A stretch of DNA of 64,000 nt, taken from assembly GCF_000003815.2 (NCBI RefSeq), contig NC_049986.1:13944465-14008464 (forward strand). The letters are read 5' to 3'. This DNA is from Branchiostoma floridae. Taxonomy: Eukaryota > Chordata > Leptocardii > Amphioxiformes > Branchiostomatidae. Within the stretch, counting starts at the first letter, position 1; every line of letters starts with the position of its first letter. A program made the position numbers and the translations under genes. The notes beneath the pieces are model-generated. The model was not told the DNA's origin. It worked only from the letters and a program-made list of their open reading frames with translations, and did not search any database. Below are positions 38,301 to 50,300 of the stretch, piece after piece.

Positions 38301-40098
38301 CAAACCCAGCAGCGTGAAGTCATCAGCCCAGCAGCACTCGCGATCGCAGCAGAGGAACACGTCGGTCGCGGCTGCTGCAGGTGCCGCGGCTGCATTGGCG
38401 GATGCCCGTAAGGACGCGGCAAGTGCCGGGCGGCAGTACCACAGTAGGAGGGAACCACGGTCCCACGGTGATGCCGGACACCACAGGTCTCCTGCCTCCA
38501 CTCCTGACAGACAGCCTCCTAGGTTTGTTCAATTGTTGTTTCTGAATTGGATAGATTCTGGTGTATTGATGCATACATGCTTTGCAAGGTTGTCAACTGG
38601 TAAGAAATTGGTGTATATAAGAAAACAAAAATAAATCATTCTAATACCAGTAATAATGATACATGTATGAAATCCGAAGATAAGTCAGTGTGCAAGGAGG
38701 TTGTCTGACTTGTTTTCATGACAAGAAAGGTTTTCCATTGATTTTTATCCACCTTTAGATTTTGATCTGCCTTTAGCAGATCACCTGACTAATGCACTGT
38801 TCTTTCAACAGATAAAGTACTTTGAATGCTTTTTTTTATTTGACTCTCCTTTGTTCCCCAGGTATGAAGATTTGGTCAGATCCCCTCCTGCTAGCATGTC
38901 CTCTCAGTCAAGGCCCCCTACCCAGGAGCCTGATGTGCTTCCCCGTCGTGACTCCGACAGCACGCAAGGGCTGAGCTCTGGTGATGAGGGTAGCAGAGCC
39001 TCCTGGCAGGAGTTACTGGAACAGCACCTTGACCTTGAGAGTCAGATGGAGGAGGCAAAGGAGACTGTTGTGAAACTGCAGCACTTACTCCTGCAGGGGG
39101 AGGAAGAGGGGGAGGGGGTGAGACAACTGCTGGAGGGGGTGAACCCTGAGGAACAAGTGGTGCTCCTGCAGAGCAGGTTAGATCAGCGAGAGGTGGAATG
39201 TGATCACCTGAGGAAGGACCTCTCCCGTGCCAAACAGGAGAACATGAACCTGCACGGGACGAAGGTGGGGCTTCAGTCACGGCTGACAGAACAGGACACT
39301 TCCCTGCTGGAGATGAAGAACGAGCTGTTGAGGCTCGGTTTCGTCATGGAGCAGTTTGAGGCCGACAAGGCAGAGTTGCAGCGGAAGGTTGACGACAAGA
39401 ACAAGATGTTAACCGACCTGCGCAGACAGCTAACAGAAAAGGACAGACAGTTGGACGAACAGCAAGCCAAGTTGGAGGAGGCAGAACGTAAACTTTCCCA
39501 GGCAAACTCCAGTAAAACGAAGGATACCGTCTCCAGTCCTGTGTACAACGGTGTGCCAGCAGCGCTTCCTCCTGGGGAGGAACTACAGGTGGTACGGGAG
39601 GCGTTACGAGGTTTGCGTTCCTGTTTCCAGGTCAATAACCCACAACATCACACCATAGACACGCTGGAGCAGAGCATAGCAACTCTCATGGAGAGGCTAC
39701 GATTCCTGGAGTCACAGAGACTCATAGCAAGCCAGAAGGAGAGCCTGGCCAACAGGGTGAAACCTGCATCACCCAAATCACAGGACAGTGTGCTGTCGCC
39801 AACGTCACGACAGCGCAGCAATGGTGTGGAAAGTAATGGTTCCACACAAGGGACCAAGATTCTGTACTTCACCGAAAAGACGGTAACTCCCTTCATGACT
39901 TCAATAAGTAAAAAGCTAGGAGACATTACATTAAGAGACTTCAAGGAAGTCTTTGACAGACAAGGGAGCTTTAGATTCCACTTCAAGGCGCTGGACCCAG
40001 AGTTTGGAACAGTGAAGGAGGAGGTGTGCCAGGATGAGGACATCATCCCTGGCTGGGAGGGCAAAATTGTAGCCTGGATAGAGGAGGTCAGGCCATGA
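35318..40098 (+). CDS. DIXDC1: DIXDC1 (Ccd1-like): CH, coiled coil, DIX domain protein
   Basis: Three coding exons: 35318-35507 (phase 1), 38117-38522 (phase 2), 38862-40098; total 610 aa. The first exon probably starts at 35205 after a gtcttttacag acceptor; MAEGPP is then the first in-frame ATG, so the longer upstream frame is not used. A calponin-homology domain spans about residues 19-130 (LQAYVAWVNSQLKKR through RMHQTSAKDIVEGNLK and LILALAAYFKP). An Ala-rich linker AAAAGAAAALADARKDAA follows. A long coiled coil runs from about 247 to 415. The C-terminal DIX domain (about 530-610) has ILYFTEKTVTPFM, HFKALDPEFGTVKEEV and IPGWEGKIVAWIEE. The family co-polymerises with Dishevelled and Axin through DIX and activates Wnt/beta-catenin signalling, with CH/actin contacts in the long form. 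The order matches the vertebrate long isoform. All sequence after residue 199 is one exon. Confidence 0.95.
35508..38116 (+). other. DIXDC1 coding intron 1
   Basis: 2.6-kb phase-1 intron splitting the CH domain. Contains the TTTTAGCGTAGTGG element (37449-37783). An ORF at 37936 reads into exon 2 but its first part is intronic; the acceptor ccttgcag at 38116 and continuity of CH sequence decide this. Confidence 0.8.
37449..37783. mobile_element. Foldback element with TTTTAGCGTAGTGG repeats
   Basis: Ends are CAGGGTTCTAG at the left and CTAGAACCCTGGTG at the right. The 14-base unit TTTTAGCGTAGTGG occurs at 37472, 37713 and 37734, a partial copy near 37695, and an inverted copy (CCACTACGCTAAAA) at 37749. 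About 335 bp, no coding capacity, inside a DIXDC1 intron. Confidence 0.75.
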
Positions 40099-41690
40099 TA
40101 CAGAGGGGGTAGGTGCATTGAATGGAACAGCTTCTCCTCCTGACAAAGTGAAAAATAATTCCTCTACATTTTGTAATAATTACTCGAACACATAAGTTTC
40201 CAGAAGTTTGTATCCAAGAAATTGATGTCAGTTGCTGTAACGTCTTTCAGGTTTTTATATTTGTAAAGTTGAAGACACGTTTTTGCTATGTATATTTAGT
40301 ATGATTTGTGATGTACATATTATTTCATAATCAATGATTAGATAAATATAATGACCTTAACATGTTTGAGTCTTTCATGTAATAATGTCTGGCTATGGTG
40401 CTGCCTATTATGAGAATAACTCTTCTTAATCAGAGTTGTTCAGGATCATAATGCAATTCAGTCCATCCAAAAGTTCTATTTGAAATTCGTTATATGTACA
40501 AATGTATATGCTAGCTCTGAAAGGCAAGTTGTATGCCACAATTTGGGTGCCAAATTGTTTGTTTCTTTTAGGAATATTTTTCATGGTTGCAAGATATGAT
40601 CCATCCCTTTTTTTTGTAAAAGGCTGCCAACTTTTGAAGTGAACAAGAGTCTCTTGGATGTACAGTGGTTGGTTGAATAACATACAGTTATACTGTATAT
40701 CGTTCAGTAGAAGAGCCCCCTATCAGGTCTGATCAAAACTGCAGTGGACTTAAGGTGTGAGCCCGTAAAGACAATGACATCATGATCACATGTTTCTCAT
40801 GTATTTTAGCATTTTGGAGCATGCAGTATTTTAGAAGAGCAGAGAAATGAACTCCATGTATTGTAGCTATGTTATGTTCACATTGTACCCCAGTACATTT
40901 TTTTACTACAGATCTGTTATGAACCATGTGCACCATGTGCTACATTGTATATGTGCAGTAGGAAGCTACAAGCAACTGTTACAAGTTCTGGCAACATGTT
41001 AATTTTCTTACCTTAAAATGTGTATCCGCATCATACAGATTTTATAGATTTTCAGACCTGAAAAGTTATATCATTTATCTTAGACAAGATTTTCAACTTG
41101 CTAAGTACTAGTACTTGTTGTCAAATCAACATGCAGTTGTCAATGATAATTCTACAGGATTGTACAGCATGTTGATGTTGAGCTTGAAGACTACAAATAC
41201 CCAGCGTTGTCAAATTTTTTCTAGTCTCTACTGACCTAAAGGCCAGGATACGTTACTTTGTACTAGAGTAGACTCGTCTCTTCTATACATAAACAATTGA
41301 ATACATTTGACAATTATTTTCCATATATGCTCTAGCTTTGATAAAGAGGAGTGGGGAGGACGATATGTTGCAGTCAAAGCACTACTGTACAATCCACATT
41401 GCCTTGTGGATTTACATTGAAACTTGCATGTAGTCATTGTAAATTTTACCTGTAATGTACATGTATGCAGATAAGTGGCCAACAAACTTTTTGTATATTT
41501 TGTGAGATCACAAGTCAAGATTATTTTTGTAAAGAAAAGATAGTGTAGTTCCAGCAGCTTATTACATTTAGCATTACTACATTTAGTTGCAGCCCTCCAA
41601 TTCAGTACAGCTGGAATAGTTCAGGTTCAGGACTACCTGTGTACACTGTGCACGTTTGTCACAGAAATAAATACATCTCTCTGATGACTA
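40099..41690 (+). other. DIXDC1 3' UTR (probable)
   Basis: AT-rich, no coding frame. It runs to the first clear AATAAA near 41666. The end is a guess from that signal. Confidence 0.45.
41666..41671 (+). terminator. Candidate polyadenylation signal for DIXDC1
   Basis: AATAAA within CACAGAAATAAATACATC, about 1.57 kb after the DIXDC1 stop codon. No close alternative seen between stop and here. Confidence 0.45.
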
Positions 41691-41795
41691 CTTCACACAA
41701 CATTTCTTGCTTTCTGATTGCTCTGAAAAAAATTTAGAATATTTGAAATGTTGCAGGACGGATTTCAAAACATCTGTCGGAAAGTAAGAGGAGAA

Positions 41796-41963
41796 TTAAA
41801 GTTACTCTCCAAGCAAAGGTTGATGGGGAAAATCTCAACCTTTTTCTTATATGCCGTCTTTTTCTGTCAGCTAACCCACCAACTGATAGAAAAAGATGGC
41901 ATATATTGATTAAAAAAAGTTAAAGATTTTCCCATCAACCTCTGCTTGGAGAGTAATAAAAGT
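41796..41963. mobile_element. Long hairpin MITE (CTCTCCAAGCAnAGG ends)
   Basis: Two ~75-bp arms in inverted orientation separated by ~11 bases. The left arm has TTACTCTCCAAGCAAAGG, TTGATGGGGAAAATCT and ATGCCGTCTTTTTCTGTCAG; the right arm gives the complement of the same with a few changes. RNA across it would form a long near-perfect hairpin. Just downstream of the DIXDC1 polyA signal. Confidence 0.85.
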
Positions 41964-44580
41964 GGCTAACAGAACATTTGACAGGCACATCAAAACAGAA
42001 ATTGTAGAAACCTGACTATACTATAGCATTCACCAACATTGTGTACTCCCATGTTTATCATAGTTCGTCTTCTTATTGACTCTTTACGTTTTCAATTTTT
42101 CCATTCCTGTATGCATTTGGTGAAAACTAATGTGTGTAGAGAATTTCTGGTGTCCTTTGTCTCAGCGCAAATCGTGAGACCACAAATTAATTGGCGTTGA
42201 CATAACCAGGTCCTGTATTAGACGCGCCTTCTCAGAAGACAAAAGTTTGTCCATAGGGAACAACAGTGCCTTGTAGTCACGTACCTGACTGTTCCCCACC
42301 ACTACGATCCGACAGGTGAGTCCACCGAAGTGTACCGAACCGTGCCAACGGCAGACCCGATCTTACACGACGACTGTCGAGAATTACCGAGCCGTGAACA
42401 GGGTTCGGCCGAGCGCGAAGAAACACGACCTGGTGTGGAGCCCCGCCCATGGTCCAGGTGTTTCCCGCATCATTACGCGCCACTTACGATCTGACAAGTT
42501 GTTTGACGTGAACGTCTGGGCTTTTACACTTTCACTTGATGTAACCGTGACCCTTAACCTCCCTGAGGAGTATGACTTTGTTATTTTCAGAATGACTTAT
42601 TCCATGTGTTGAGCATATGGGTAAATGTATGCAGCCATTGAGAGTATCGGGTATGAAAATCAATAATACATTGTAGATTGACACAAACCAGACAGGGCCA
42701 TTTTTTCTACACGGTAATTTGACTAATGGCGATTCTCAGTCTAATTGTTTATTTCTGTAGCATATTTACTTTACCTGCTATTTACACACACAACCTGTCC
42801 TTGGCTGTTCTTGAAGGAACAACAGACATGATACCCTATTAAGAGATCAAAGAAAACACCTGACTACATACGGTGAAAATGTAATAAGTAATGTCAACAC
42901 TATTAAGACAGGCTTTGTAATATGTATTTGATATCTAATGCGGATGTACTTGTGACAAGTTTGCGTAATGTCGTCATGCAGTCTACGGCTAGCGGGAACC
43001 TACTCTTCAATCCGCACACCGTAACCTCCAGTCCAGAACAGCCTCCTCGGTGAGAGGATTGATATTCAGGGTTGTTTGATGAAGATATAGTCCTCTGATT
43101 GTTGCCGCGACTACTCTAGCGTTTTACAAAACTTAACTCAATAGAACAGAATAGCAAGCAGAAAACAGTTGGGAGTCATGGAGTTGAAGAAACGGCAGTT
43201 TTAAACCCTCTACATCGAAGCGGCTACGGAGGCCAGGGCCTCATTTCCGACGACCTGCCAGCCGTCAAACGTGCCTGCAGCTGTCTTCTGTGTCCGCGCG
43301 AACATGGCACTTAGTACACACGCCGTGTCCAAACAACACGTCCTAACAACCTCACTTCTACCACCCACGTGCACGGGGCCAGACAGGTGCTTCTTTAGGA
43401 GTTCACACACAGAGCTCTACCAGAATCCCGCCTGGACGAATAGTAATAGGGAAATCTGGCCAAGTCAGGAATAAAAGTCTAGTTAATTGGCCTAGGAGTG
43501 AACTGACCGGCGGCCGCTAGCTGAATAGACTGCAAAAGACCCCGTAGTAACTTACACGTCTACCTGGAGACTGCTCAGAGCTGTTCGTTTTATTTTGTCA
43601 GCTTAAATCCCATTACTGAGAATGTCGTCACTCCTTTTATAAGTTTATTTCTAGTTTGCAGGATCTGCCAAGTTTCCAACATTCTTTCTCAACCTTTCCA
43701 ATTTCAAAGCTCGTTTGTGTACAGCCTACTTACAAACATCTTCTGGCTGTTATATCTTGTTATTAAAGTACAGACTTGCAGCATTTGTTGTTCCCCGATA
43801 TTGTTTACACGTCCCGACATTTTCTTAGGTCTTCGTTTATCTTTTAGAAAGCATGAACGTTTGTTTATGTACAATCGCCGCTGTTGTTCAAGAGGCTATC
43901 ACATGTAAGCAGGCACTCTACATTAAATCGTCTGCATGTAAGCAAAGAGAATTCGCGCGTAATCCTGCCTTGTAAACAACCACATGGTGGCTGACTTCTG
44001 TAGTGTGTTTCTCTGCACCTGTTCGTGCTACTACTGGGAGCAGACTTTGGACTTTACCATCTACAGGGTGCGCCGTTAGCTGTGAGCTTTGTACTACTTG
44101 AAGTGCCGTCTACGTTAAGTATTAGCACACAAATCAATTGAATATGGACCTTGTAACAACACTTCAAGTTGTCATTGTGATATTTTTGTCTCTGTTGTCT
44201 TTCTCTGAGACACTAGCCTGTACAATCTTTGACTAGATCAAAAAACTGCTTTGGGAAAAAAACTCTTTAGTGCGGCATGTTTTCTCGTGATCGTGTTCAT
44301 AAGGATAAAATCAATACTATATAATGGCCTTATTGTTAATCTAACATAGACATTCGAATAATCCTTCTCTTGTGTTGAAAATGGGGGCTGAGGCGTATCA
44401 AGAAATCGATATCGTTACAGGACATCGTTTCAAATCGTCCTTGCAGCGATCTGAAAACATCCGTTCCGGTAGCAAACCCCACGGTATGGCAAAATATTGC
44501 GTTGGGGCAATGTGCACCGGTGCACCATGCAGCTGGCTCTGGGTTCGGCTAGTAGAGCCCTGTTGATACCATTCCAAACG
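41964..44580. other. Intergenic DNA with a CpG-rich patch
   Basis: No gene called. 42200-42520 is GC/CpG-rich and carries a plus donor (CCGACAG|gtgagt, ~42312) and a minus donor (GTCAG|gtacgt, ~42293), so unassigned first exons could exist on either strand. A minus ORF at 43210-43410 is somewhat protein-like but resembles nothing I know. Confidence 0.35.
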
Positions 44581-44724
44581 GACTAATATAGCCTGGTATC
44601 TAGCCATGTTATATCGATTCATAGCTCAAGAGTCTCTTCTTTCCTCTACTTTGTGCAAATACGTTTTTGCAGAGAGGACAGAAGAGACTCGTCAACTATG
44701 ATACACCTGGATACCAGGCTAGTC
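44581..44724. mobile_element. Foldback element with TAGCCTGGTATC ends
   Basis: The left terminus GACTAATATAGCCTGGTATC is inverted at the right as GGATACCAGGCTAGTC. An inner pair AAGAGTCTCTTCT and AGAAGAGACTC gives a second stem. 144 bp, noncoding. Confidence 0.8.
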
Positions 44725-45962
44725 CTCTCAATAGCAAGAAAGAACGGTCAGTGGAAAACAATATGATCTTCCTTCCCAATATCAGCTTGCAGATAACATA
44801 CTGCCCCACTACGGATGACCTCACAATGTATTGCCAACACCGCGGGTTTACTCTACCCGATAACACAAACTGCACACCAGACAAACCGATGACGTGATCT
44901 GATATCGGACACTTCCCCATGACACATATTACAAGCTGCAAAATCCACATAGGTCAATCTCCAAGCAGATGAAAGGATCACATCATCTCCCTAGCCACTG
45001 TCCCGTCTTTTCTGAGTACCCTGAGCACCATCGTATAAATGTAAAGGAAAGATGGACAATCGGAAAAAAGTAACGACCAATATCGTATTGACTGCTACGT
45101 CTGATTGGAGAATGATATCATTTTTGGTCAGTGACATGACATGGCATGAACAATACGACTGTTAATGACTGCTAACATCTGCTTAGAAAATAGATGTTCT
45201 AACAATTTTGCAGTTACACTCCACTAGCCTTCAGACCCCCTCCCACTTCACAAACAGGCTCGAAGATAAATACACACTAATGGAGTAATGCTGCACACAA
45301 AGGTGGTAGGTGGGCAAATGGCGTTTAATACAGTCCGCTTGAGTAATCGACAGTTGCCGTGAGGATTGGCACATGGGCGACAATTAAGAGGAATAAATCT
45401 CCAGTCGACACCTGGTAACCGATCGAGAGGACCGGGTAAAGCACGGTCGATTTTTATTATTAGATGAAGGACAACATAAGCTATGACTGAACACATATGG
45501 CTCGTACAAAGACCACAATGCAAATAAATAGCTCCATTGTTTTTCTCATTGTTTGCATTTTACAAATGTCACGTACAGCTTGGGAGCCGGGCGGGGCCAC
45601 ATGACCTGTCCTGTAGCACCCTGGGTCTGCCCTGGTGAAAGCCAACCCCTGTGTCTCCAGCACGTTTGAAAAGGTAGTTTTTTTTGTGCGGCGATTCTGA
45701 GTCGACCAAGCATAACATCGGGCTTTGCGACGAAACGCCAGCCGGCCGTCTGTTCAAGCCAACATAACGCGCTCCTCTTTACAGCACTTCACCAGACTGT
45801 AGGTTCATGTCAGGACAGGGTATACCGCGAATAAAACGGACAAGTGGCAACAAGAAATCCCCATCTGGAGTTTAAACATACGCCCCGCGTACACAGTCGG
45901 CATTGCCAATTTCCACGCACCGTAACTAGTCTCTGGAGGATTTACCGTAAAGGTTCTTAGGT
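44725..45962. other. Noncoding DNA downstream of the coiled-coil gene
   Basis: Nothing supported. A lone TCTCCAAGCAGAT terminus-like motif sits at 44958-44970. Part is presumably 3' UTR of the minus-strand gene ending at 45963. Confidence 0.4.
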
Positions 45963-46845
45963 TCAGCATGCTTCCATGAACCGCACACGCTGGGCTTTCT
46001 TCTCGGGCTGCGGGTGGCTTCTACTCCGTAAGCGCCCTTTCAGCGACCCCCTGGCCTTTGGCATGTTCTCCTCTGTTAGTCTTGGCCCCGCCAACAGGGC
46101 GCGTTCTTGAAATTTGTGGTTACTATTAAGAGATTTACTGTTTGAAGTGCGTTGGCGGGGTTCCACGCTGGGGCCGCCATTTTCCAGCCCTCCCCCTCTT
46201 GCTAGCTTGAGCTGTGACAATCCACTTACAAGTCTATCATTAGCAGCCTTCAATGCTTCCACTGTCTTCTGTTGCTGTTCTATTATTCTGTCCTTCTCTT
46301 CTATCAGTCTGTCTTTATGCTTGAGTTTTCCTACGATCACCTTCTGCTCCTTCTGAAACTGTCCCTCCAAGAACATCAAGTTAGCCGCAATATCTCTGAG
46401 CTGCTTGTCATTCTCTAGTTTCTGTCTGTGCAGTTTATCCTCCCCTTCCTGCAGTCGTAGCTTCCAGGCCGCGATCAGCTGTTTGGTGTGTTTCTTCTGC
46501 AGGTCCATCTGATGGCGAACCGTCACTTCGCTCTCCTCAGCCGCCTGGAGTTTTTCCTTGAGCGAGGAGACCTCGTCTCTGAGCGCCGTGACTTCCTCCT
46601 GTAACTGCACAGGTAGAGTTGGGGTTAGATCAGCGCTACCTTCCCCCATCTTGTTGGGCAATGGAGGTAAAAGAAATGCCTAGCACGCAAACACGTACGA
46701 ACGTAAACCTTACGGCCTCACGTTACCCCGCCTAACAAAAGGATCAGTCGGCAAAAGGCGTGTACGAGACAAACAGGGCGGTAAAGATTAATCCAGTACA
46801 AAATGTCTGTACACTTACCTGTTCCAGTGATTGAGCGGAAGCCAT
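45963..46845 (-). CDS. Short coiled-coil protein, unknown function
   Basis: Two exons: 46819-46845 (MASAQSLEQ, donor gtaagt) and 45963-46604 (acceptor ctgtgcag), phase 0, joining to 222 aa. The open frame also runs back to an ATG at 46661, but strong splice signals and continuation of the heptad pattern as SLEQLQEEVTALRDEVSSL favour the spliced form. Residues about 5-145 are almost continuous coiled coil, with a Glu/Lys-rich run HKDRLIEEKDRIIEQQQKT and ANDRLVSGLSQLK at its end. The C-terminal ~70 residues are Ser/Arg/Lys-rich and disordered, ending KAQRVRFMEAC. No signal peptide or membrane segment. I do not recognise the family; a scaffolding role is only inference. Confidence 0.75.
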
Positions 46846-47340
46846 GTTGACGGCCCGGTATGCTGTTCAGAACTCCACTTAAAACAGAACTCCTGGGTAA
46901 TCCATGTAGATATGCTGGTTCCCAACCTGCACGCGATCAACCGTGAAATCGCAGAAATCGTGGTGAGTTCTGCTTGTTAGGAACAGGTTTTCCGGGCGAA
47001 TGAGCGCAGCTACCGTGCGGGACCGCTACCGCGGCTGTCACACGTCAACCTCTGCCGCCTGCGTACTGCTGCTCCGCCCGGTTACGGTCCAATGACGTCA
47101 ATCTGCCTGGGAAATTAAATTCCCCACCTCCACAATCGGCCCCCTCGAACTCTCCACAGAGACCTGAGAGAAGAAACGGAGGCAGGAATATTTCATTGCC
47201 ATGCATGTGTGACCTACCCTTGTGCGCCACAGAATGGACACCGAACCCGGACACCTGAAATGTTAGCCCACCAAACAATACGTCCTGTAAACCCAGGTCG
47301 GAGGTCACACAGTGGGACTTTGGCCCAAGTTGAGTCATTC
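46846..47340 (-). promoter_or_regulatory. Presumed promoter/5' UTR of the coiled-coil gene
   Basis: Moderately GC-rich with several CpGs (for example CTACCGCGGCTG near 47025), directly upstream of the 46845 start in gene sense. No defined element. Confidence 0.3.
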
Positions 47341-50300
47341 ATTCCCCCGTGTCACGGTACGGTTGCGACACTTCTAAAAGCAACAGATATATTTCAGACT
47401 TCACGTTGTATCGTCTTACGATGTTTCCCTCGCTCTGTTCTAACCCGTGTACAGGTGTTTGTTTTACAGGTAGATAAACTCCGCTGGTATAACTCCGGAG
47501 CTAAGCCCGTGCCGTTAGTTTTGCGTGTCGACCCGGTTTTGTTTTGCCTGTCACGATAAGGGTTTGCAAAACACCAACACACAGCGGCCAGCGGCGCCAA
47601 CTATGTACCCCTCCACAGGGACACAACATTTACCTTTACAGAAACGAGACGGAATGTTTTGAATCGCATGGAAAAACAAGAGAGGGATAAACCACAAAGA
47701 CCCTCTGTGTACTTAATAACAATTGCGTTCGTTAAACAAGCTAGATCGCACGGTCATGAAAAACAACATTACAGCGGAACAGACATAGGAGCGCCCTTGT
47801 TTCACCAACGGCGTAAAAACATTACAAGTAAAAGAGAAGCAGAATAAAGGCGGGCGAATATAAGGCGCATGCCTACCGTTAGCAGTTCTGCTTAGGTGAC
47901 TGTATTAACGACAGAGAGACCGCGCTAAGGGGGCAATTTTCACCGTTTGGTAATTCTCTCACGAGTGGAGTCAACGTACGGACGGACTGCAGTCTAGTGC
48001 ACACAGGTGGCGATATTCACACACACATGCCGACGTGCCCGATCGCCAGGTAAGACCTCCGTTCTTCAATCCCCCCGAGTTGACTCAAAAGGCAAATAGA
48101 GTCCGAGGAAGTCCATATACATGTTAACAACTCAGCACAATGGCATGTGTGCAAACCCTGCCATTAACTCGTTCCCAGAAGGGAACAGGTACGTACAGGT
48201 GGATTTCCGGCGCCAGGTGATGTATCGGTGTTACCTGATAAGATGACAAATCGCCCGACGGGAAACTGCAAAAGATGCCGTGCGATTCGCCGATACGTTT
48301 TCCACGCTGGCTTGGTCCTTTTCATTTGACGTCGTCCTAACCTGACGTCAATATCCTCCCGCACAGGATATACTAATCCCAAGACGATAGGCTCTAACTC
48401 CTTCGAGCCAGGAAGTTAGAATACTGGCTCAAGACACGGCGAACACCTACATAAGGTACGGACCAAATCTGACACTATCATATTTTTGTTGACGTAAAGC
48501 TATTCATCAGTATTGTGTTGTTGCGCTGGTTCGTGGCAGGGATTTCGGGCAGGTTACAGATGTAGGGAGTGATAAGCTGGGAATGACACTACACAGCAGT
48601 TATAGTCGTTGATCATATCTGCTATAATGAATGGTTTCGTTTTACCTTCCTCTTTGATTAACTGTTGTTAAAAAAGGGAAGATCTGAATTCAAAACTTTG
48701 TCTCACGAGGGGACATTACGGCTATAGGAGTGGGGAAGCTCTCAAAAGTCTCTCGTCGTTGTTACTGTGGGTGTTCTTAGACGCGTTTACACCAGGGCAC
48801 GAAGTTTGTAAATGCGTCTGATTCACTGTCTTCCATCCGCCTCTGCCCCTTGTATTTATGAAGAAGGCGGTTTGCATGTGGCTTACGTCACATATGGTGT
48901 GTCTATGGGACTCTATGCTATCCCAACCCCACCCCCACCCACTCAGCAATATCCGCAACTCAATTTCAATGTTTGACTCAGGGTTTGCCCTTGGCCTTGC
49001 GCCTAATCCTAGATAAATAGTGCTCTATGCCATTTTCGGACCCGGGAGGCAAAGGTTCTTTCTAAAGCACTTGACTCTAATCTCCAAGAAGACGTGTACG
49101 TGTGAACAAGTGCCATTACGCAGAACTACGACAGTTCCATTATCGTACAGAGTGTCCGGATTGTACAACAAAAGATTTCCACGTGCCGGGATTGAATCGC
49201 CACCGACGTACATGTCAAACTTGCCGTACATGATTGATGGCTCCTGCCCTCCCTACAGAAATATGACACCTCCATAAGATATTGCATCGACAGGTGTATA
49301 AAATACGCCCCGTATTAGACAGTACGTCATGGATGCACGAGAGATGGAAGGTGCACGCTCTGCACCACAAAATGGCGTGCCAATTTTCAAACTCTGTTGT
49401 CGTCAGGGGAGAATTACAACTGATTTGTTGACAAGGGACTAATGACTATGACTATGACTATGCCCAGAACACAACTCTCTGAATAACTGATGTGAGTTAG
49501 GAGCCGCGTCTCCTCTGTAGGCTTCTCTTTTCTGTACCCCATGCCCCACTCCGAACAAACCCAGCTAGAGAAAAGGCCAAGTTTCCTCACAGTGTCTTAT
49601 CAATCGGAAATAACTGATCTCCCAGCTGATACTGGGAGAGACTGTTGTATATAACGTTCTCTACCGTAACTGCCCTGTGTCGCACTATGTCGGAAGTAAT
49701 GTCTGTCTCCAAGCAGATGCTGGGATAGAAGATTGCAACTTTTTTTCACATGCAAAGAGAGAACGACAAGATCTTACCTTCAAGTATCAGCAAGGACATC
49801 AAAGGCACGAGCGACGGTTACCCAATGCCTTCTATATCTGCCTAATGATTAATTGTAGGTGCTGTCACTACCTTAATACCCCCCATACAACTGATGACCC
49901 GTCAGTACAGTAAGTGCCCCTCCTCCCAAACAAACCAGGTCCATGTTACCTTACAAACCGGGTCAATAAATACCAAACCCCAACAACAGAACAAAGGAAG
50001 GCTCAACACGGCACGATAAGACTGAAAGATAAGGTACAATGTGTTCTTTTAGGGTCTCGCGTGCCCCTTTGAGTTGTGACAACTGGCGCAGGGGAGTTGG
50101 TCAGTGTTCGTTTACTATAGAACTTCAGATATGTTACTTTTGCTCGGAATTCGCATAGTGTGCCCATCAAGGCGTACTGACCGTGATCTGTTGAAAACTT
50201 TGCGATGTCGGCGTCTATGAAATTGTCTATAGCCACCATCGGACATATTAGTCCTTGTCGATACCATTAAACACATATGACATATACTTTCGTCATGTAC

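Noticed and set aside
39648-40118. Long antisense ORF opposite DIXDC1
   Set aside because: Lies opposite the unmistakable DIX-domain exon; antisense opening follows from codon use.
43210-43410. 66-codon minus-strand ORF with fairly protein-like composition
   Set aside because: No recognisable family, splice partner or promoter; left as unassigned.
46605-46661. Alternative start at 46661 for the coiled-coil protein
   Set aside because: A tgtgcag acceptor at 46605 joined to the 27-base ATG exon continues the heptads; the extra codons at 46605-46661 read as intron.
47209-47559. 116-codon plus-strand ORF near the coiled-coil gene promoter
   Set aside because: Composition looks random and no splice or homology support is visible.
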